A DNA stretch of 64,000 bases, taken from positions 20,445 to 84,444 of the forward strand of contig JAZUIK010000116.1 of the NCBI GenBank assembly GCA_045642205.1. Reading direction: 5' to 3'. This DNA is from RUG760 sp045642205. GTDB lineage: Bacteria > Bacillota > Clostridia > Lachnospirales > Bianqueaceae. Each line of letters starts with the position of its first letter. The stretch's first letter is position 1. The translations under genes and the position numbers were made by a program. Shown one piece after another: positions 61,131 to 64,000 of this stretch. The notes below the pieces were generated by a model. The model saw nothing but the letters and a program-made list of their open reading frames with translations, searched no databases and was not told where the DNA came from.

Positions 61131-61225
61131 AAAAACCCACAGGATCTTGTTCAACGTCCTCGGTCCCTTCACCTCTGCGAAGGCGACCTGCGGATTGTTT
61201 CCCAAGAACCCTGTGGGTTTTCTTT
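61131..61225 (+). terminator. Terminator hairpin carrying nested motif A (copy 3), after ileS
   Basis: The outer stem AAAACCCACAGG (61132-61143) pairs with 61210-61221, then TCTTTTATAT. Interior in the ileS sense: GTTCAACGTCCTCG, a CCTTC/GAAGG hairpin with GGTC/GACC base (longer than in the other copies), then CTGCGGATTGTTTC. Confidence 0.8.
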
Positions 61226-61305
61226 TATATTATGAAATCATGTTCCCATCTCCATAAAAAGATCCCCGTGGCCATAATATTCACATTCTATCAATGAAAA
61301 AGCTC

Positions 61306-61352
61306 ATCAGATTTCATCCTGCAAAACAGAATGATCTGATGAGCCTTTTATA
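61306..61352 (-). terminator. Terminator after the ECF S-component gene
   Basis: The stem CTCATCAGAT/ATCTGATGAG with inner CATTCTG/CAGGATG pairing is followed leftward by TTTTTC. It begins right at the stop of the S-component gene. Confidence 0.8.
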
Positions 61353-61865
61353 TTAGAGCTTTAACTGTTCTCTTACCTTGGTCAACGCGATATCTAATGG
61401 CTTAAAAAGGACTAAAGCGATGACGAAGTTAGATACACAGTGCAGAATGTCGTAGGGTATCCCTGCGACCCACCAGGCGAAGGCCATTGCCGGTCCGCCG
61501 ATGAACAGATAGGGAATGGCACACATGGCACCGAAAAATAATCCGTAGACCGCTGCTGTGATGCAATACCCCCACAAGGGAAGTCTGTCCTTCATCAACA
61601 GCACAAACAGGATCAGCACCGGCCAGATGTACAGGTACATAATGACCCAGACCTGGATACCGAAGATCAATGTCTCCAGTGCTGTAAATGCCACCGACAC
61701 AATGAACGTTTTCTTTCCAAAGTGCTTTGCATACAGCATAAAGAACAAGGTGACCACTTCAACGTTCGGCAGAAAATCCAGTGCCCGTTTACCAACAAAT
61801 AGCAAGGCAAGCATCACTCCCATCAGAGCGATGTCCTTGACCGCCCTATGATTATTCTGCGACAT
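61353..61865 (-). CDS. ECF transporter S component, probably for a cobalamin-related substrate
   Basis: A 170-residue membrane protein with five or six spans, typical of ECF substrate-binding (S) subunits, which use a shared energising module encoded elsewhere. KDIALMGVMLALLFVGKRAL near 11-30 is the usual first helix. AAVYGLFFGAMCAIPYLFIGG is near 105-125. The start overlaps the DUF4430 gene by 14 bp, so the two are co-translated. The cobalamin riboswitch upstream points to B12 or a precursor such as the lower ligand. The family is fairly sure; the substrate is inference. Confidence 0.8.
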   Translation of the reverse strand: MSQNNHRAVKDIALMGVMLALLFVGKRALDFLPNVEVVTLFFMLYAKHFGKKTFIVSVAFTALETLIFGIQVWVIMYLYIWPVLILFVLLMKDRLPLWGYCITAAVYGLFFGAMCAIPYLFIGGPAMAFAWWVAGIPYDILHCVSNFVIALVLFKPLDIALTKVREQLKL

Positions 61866-62274
61866 AAACCTCATATGCGATGGTGAAGGTATCTCCATCA
61901 TTTACAGTCTGCTCGTCAACGCCGTACATACCATAGTCACCATTGACATAGATAGACCAGTAAGCGCCATCCTTTGCATAGTCAGGAGTAATGCCATTTA
62001 CGGTCTCGATAAAGAAACCATAAGCACCGTCGCTGCCTGCAAAAGTGAAATCTGCATTCTTTTCTGCAACCTCATCCATCAGGCCATGCAGGAACTCTGC
62101 ATCAGTCTTTCCGGTATAGGTCTTCTTCTCCCCCTGGTCATCAACGACCTCCAGAGTGTAAGCCTTTGTGCCTTCAACAGCCTTAGGCTTGTTTCCAAAA
62201 TACACCGCCAGGAAAATAGCAACAACCGCAACTACTGCTACAATAGCGATGATCAAACCTTTTTTGTTTTTCAT
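61852..62274 (-). CDS. Membrane-anchored DUF4430 (transcobalamin-like) protein
   Basis: A 140-residue protein: an N-terminal membrane anchor (about 5-25) and an exported domain of about 105 residues. YTLEVVDDQGEKKTYTGKTD, FLHGLMDEV and WSIYVNGDYGMYGVDEQTV followed by DGDTFTIAYE match DUF4430. That domain resembles the C-terminal half of eukaryotic transcobalamin. Under a cobalamin riboswitch and overlapping an ECF S component, it is a candidate surface corrinoid-binding subunit. AAAGGA precedes the ATG. Confidence 0.88.
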   Translation of the reverse strand: MKNKKGLIIAIVAVVAVVAIFLAVYFGNKPKAVEGTKAYTLEVVDDQGEKKTYTGKTDAEFLHGLMDEVAEKNADFTFAGSDGAYGFFIETVNGITPDYAKDGAYWSIYVNGDYGMYGVDEQTVNDGDTFTIAYEVYVAE

Positions 62275-62389
62275 CGTAACAAATCCTTTCTGATCGGAAT
62301 CCGATCATATCCCGGGATCTTACTCTAGTATGATCCCGTCGAGCCTTGCATAATATAGTTTTAGGCTCTGTTTTCACGCGGCTAAGAAC

Positions 62390-62645
62390 TCGTAGCCCCA
62401 GATCGTGCCATATGGCCGATCTGCTGCGCAGCGCGTGGCAGGTCTCCTGGCTTATGGATCGTTACTCACAGCGTCTTCCCGGTTTCCCAGTGACTTGCTC
62501 TTTGCAAAGGTTTGCGGCCCTTTCTCTTCAAGCGTGCTGATCGCTCCCCAAACACAGTGACGAGTTCGTGCAGGATTCCCACCTGCTTCCCTTTTCACCG
62601 ACACCCAGAATCTCCCAAAGGATCTTCTCCGTCGACACCAAGCGC
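62390..62645 (-). ncRNA. Cobalamin riboswitch
   Basis: Read leftward, it contains AAAAGGGAAGCAGGTGGGAA followed by TCCTGC, the conserved CACTG region, and the B12 box GCCAGGAGACCTGCC (about 62437-62453). The expression platform downstream has a CACGCG/CGCGTG pairing and no strong T-run, suggesting translational control. It controls the DUF4430-ECF S pair. Confidence 0.93.
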
Positions 62646-62653
62646 GAAGAAGA

Positions 62654-62682
62654 ATTATACCATATATGTTTCGATTTTTCCA
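62654..62682 (-). promoter_or_regulatory. Promoter of the cobalamin riboswitch operon
   Basis: TGGAAA and TATAAT with a 17 bp spacer, read leftward, directly upstream of the riboswitch. Confidence 0.65.
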
Positions 62683-62783
62683 TCTTTTACTGAGCCTCCC
62701 TTCCATCACGGATTGATCCTTTTTGGATCCTCTCCAATACAGCCTTGACATCTATTTCATTTAGGAATACAATACTCAAGTTC

Positions 62784-62880
62784 GTTAACCATAGTTAACT
62801 ATTATGAAGAAATGAGCATATGAATACGCGTCGAATTGTTTTGAGTCCTTATATCGTTTGATCCTCCATCAGATGCTCAT
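62784..62880 (+). promoter_or_regulatory. Leader of the metal-type permease: GTTAAC repeat and long inverted repeat
   Basis: GTTAAC-CATA-GTTAAC (62784-62799) is a candidate regulator site. ATGAGCAT (62812-62819) and ATGCTCAT (62873-62880) are complementary and could close a 69 nt structured leader just before the ribosome site. I do not recognise a known riboswitch class. Confidence 0.4.
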
Positions 62881-62895
62881 CTCGAAAGGAATTAT

Positions 62896-63777
62896 ATGAT
62901 CTTATTTCACATAGACCATGCTTCCGCTTCACTGGGATCGATCCTATGGGATGCTCTGGTGGACTGTCTGCTGGATGGTCTGAAGATGCTCCCCATCCTT
63001 TTCCTGGCTTATCTCTTGATGGAATTCATGGAACATCACGCCGGAGAAAAGATGGATCAATCCATCCGTAAGGTTGGAAAAGCCGGTCCTCTTCTCGGTT
63101 CTCTGTTAGGTGTCATCCCCCAATGCGGTTTTTCGGGAGCCATTGCCGGTCTCTATGCCGGTGGCGTAACCACCGTCGGCACGTTGATCGCCGTTTTTCT
63201 CTCCACCAGTGATGAGATGATCCCTCTATTGTTAGCCAGCGGAGCTGCTCCTCTCATGATCCTCAAACTCATCGGCAGCAAGCTTCTGATGGGTATCGTA
63301 TTCGGTTATCTGGTCGACCTTCTTCTTCGAGCCCCTCTTCATGCCCATATCGAAGAACTCTGCGAACAGGATCACGGAGACATGGAGGAACCCGGCATCC
63401 TTTCTTCCGCTATCCGCCATACCATCAAGACCATGCTGATCATTTTGCTGATCTCCTTCCTTTTAGATCTGCTCTTTGCACTGGGCGGTGAGAATTTCTT
63501 CTCTCACCTTCTCCCTGATGTTCCGGTGGTCCAGGAAATGATCGCCGGTCTTATCGGACTGATCCCCAGCTGCAGTGCTTCCGTATTTCTTACGGAACTC
63601 TTTTCTCAGGGAATTCTTTCCACCGGAGCCCTTCTTTCGGGACTCGCAGCCAACGCCGGCGTCGGCCTCCTGGTCCTTTTCCGCCAGAATCGTCATCTGA
63701 AGAAAAACCTACTGATCGTAGGCATCCTCTATGTCTGCGGCGTACTCGGAGGACTGATCTTCGGATCCATTCTCTGA
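62896..63777 (+). CDS. Putative heavy-metal or manganese-type efflux permease
   Basis: A 293-residue membrane protein of about eight to ten spans with an internal duplication. GVIPQCGFSGAIAGLYAGG near 72-90 in the first half parallels GLIPSCSASVFLTELFSQG near 216-234 in the second, each with a P-x-C motif in a hydrophobic stretch. A His/Glu/Asp-rich loop (HAHIEELCEQDHGDMEE near 151-167) separates the halves. This layout fits the arsenic/manganese 'putative efflux' permease families. The ion is not known. AAAGGA precedes the ATG. Confidence 0.65.
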   Translation: MILFHIDHASASLGSILWDALVDCLLDGLKMLPILFLAYLLMEFMEHHAGEKMDQSIRKVGKAGPLLGSLLGVIPQCGFSGAIAGLYAGGVTTVGTLIAVFLSTSDEMIPLLLASGAAPLMILKLIGSKLLMGIVFGYLVDLLLRAPLHAHIEELCEQDHGDMEEPGILSSAIRHTIKTMLIILLISFLLDLLFALGGENFFSHLLPDVPVVQEMIAGLIGLIPSCSASVFLTELFSQGILSTGALLSGLAANAGVGLLVLFRQNRHLKKNLLIVGILYVCGVLGGLIFGSIL

Positions 63778-63792
63778 TTTCAGTTTCACCTA

Positions 63793-63854
63793 TAGCAACA
63801 AAGACCCATCTAAGCATTGCAGTACTGCACCGCTTAGATGGGTCTTTATTGCTA
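63793..63854 (-). terminator. Bidirectional terminator carrying nested motif B (copy 3)
   Basis: A 16 bp perfect stem (63800-63815 with 63832-63847) is extended by TAGCAA/TTGCTA. Read leftward the interior is AAGC-GGU-GCAGTACTGC-AAU-GCUU. It lies between the convergent permease and Ada-zinc-motif genes. Confidence 0.75.
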
Positions 63855-63886
63855 TGTTAAAAAAGATTATTCTCGAGTAAATAGCC

Positions 63887-64000
63887 TTACGGCTTACATC
63901 CCGGACAAGGCTTATATCCCTCTTCGATCGCTTCCTCTCTGGTTCCATAGAACAGAAGCTTATTGCGTGCACTCATCGTAGCTGCACTGTCGCAGGAAGG
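63887..64000 (-). CDS. C-terminal fragment with an Ada-type zinc motif
   Basis: The last 37 codons of a leftward gene cut by the window edge. The peptide contains SCDSAATM, LLFYGTREEAIEEGYKPC and PGCKP, the C..(many)..CxxC pattern of the small Ada-type metal-binding module. This module often ends secreted nucleases or ComEC-like DNA-processing proteins. What precedes it is not visible. Confidence 0.75.
   Translation of the reverse strand, partial: PSCDSAATMSARNKLLFYGTREEAIEEGYKPCPGCKP

Noticed and set aside
62446..62760. Small open frames in the region right of the DUF4430 gene
   Set aside because: They fall within the cobalamin riboswitch and its promoter and have no coding support.

Overview
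This window looks like chromosome from a Lachnospiraceae-type member of the Clostridia. The indications are moderate GC, strong AGGAGG ribosome sites almost everywhere, a T-box in front of a type-2 IleRS, RpiR, LytTR and AraC regulators, a lactate dehydrogenase/Etf operon and ECF-type vitamin uptake. This placement is inference from gene content. I saw no insertion sequence, prophage, CRISPR array or rRNA. One tRNA gene (Ala, anticodon GGC) is present.

Layout. 1-9.8 kb is a leftward carbohydrate or glycoside block: sugar isomerase/epimerase, Gfo/Idh/MocA oxidoreductase, a three-gene ribose-type ABC importer, a flavodoxin-fold protein with a zinc ribbon, an AraC regulator fused to a GH39-like domain, and the first 25 codons of a gene that may be a C-glycoside-deglycosidase beta subunit. 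10-20.3 kb is housekeeping and leftward: pfkA, dnaE, a lipoprotein hydrolase, prfB and secA, with TAATG overlaps joining secA, prfB and the hydrolase. 20.4-28.3 kb holds mostly small leftward genes (Sel1/NERD-like membrane protein, CYTH, QueG-like, lipoproteins, penicillin-binding-type hydrolase, RidA), a rightward HAD phosphatase and an RpiR regulator. 28.4-37.2 kb has a second zinc-ribbon flavoprotein, a GH106-like enzyme, tRNA-Ala, an E2-like acyltransferase without its catalytic His, a degenerate GHKL/LytTR signalling pair and two membrane proteins. 37.3-43.1 kb runs rightward: GDPD, DJ-1, PepC, a PHP phosphatase and a TetM-like GTPase.

43.2-51 kb carries a multi-span membrane protein, an Eis-like acetyltransferase and a five-gene leftward esterase operon (an alpha/beta-hydrolase-SGNH fusion, a second SGNH esterase, a double GNAT protein, a small membrane protein and a lipase). 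51.1-53.2 kb is upp-uraA. 53.4-56.8 kb is etfB-etfA-lctD, a probable electron-confurcating lactate dehydrogenase. 57.5-61.1 kb is the T-box and ileS. 61.3-62.7 kb is an ECF S component and a DUF4430 protein under a cobalamin riboswitch. 62.9-63.8 kb is a metal-type permease, followed by the 3' end of an Ada-zinc-motif gene.

The most unusual signal is outside the proteins. Six long terminator hairpins carry one of two conserved nested RNA motifs. Motif A is downstream of the lipase gene, upp and ileS. Motif B lies in three convergent intergenic gaps. Outer stems differ completely between copies while the core inside is conserved and has a consistent inferred transcript sense. I do not recognise either motif. 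The next most interesting point is the pseudo-two-component pair at 34.0-35.6 kb, where most catalytic and phosphorylation residues have been lost and TGTTGAA sites lie 21 bp apart.
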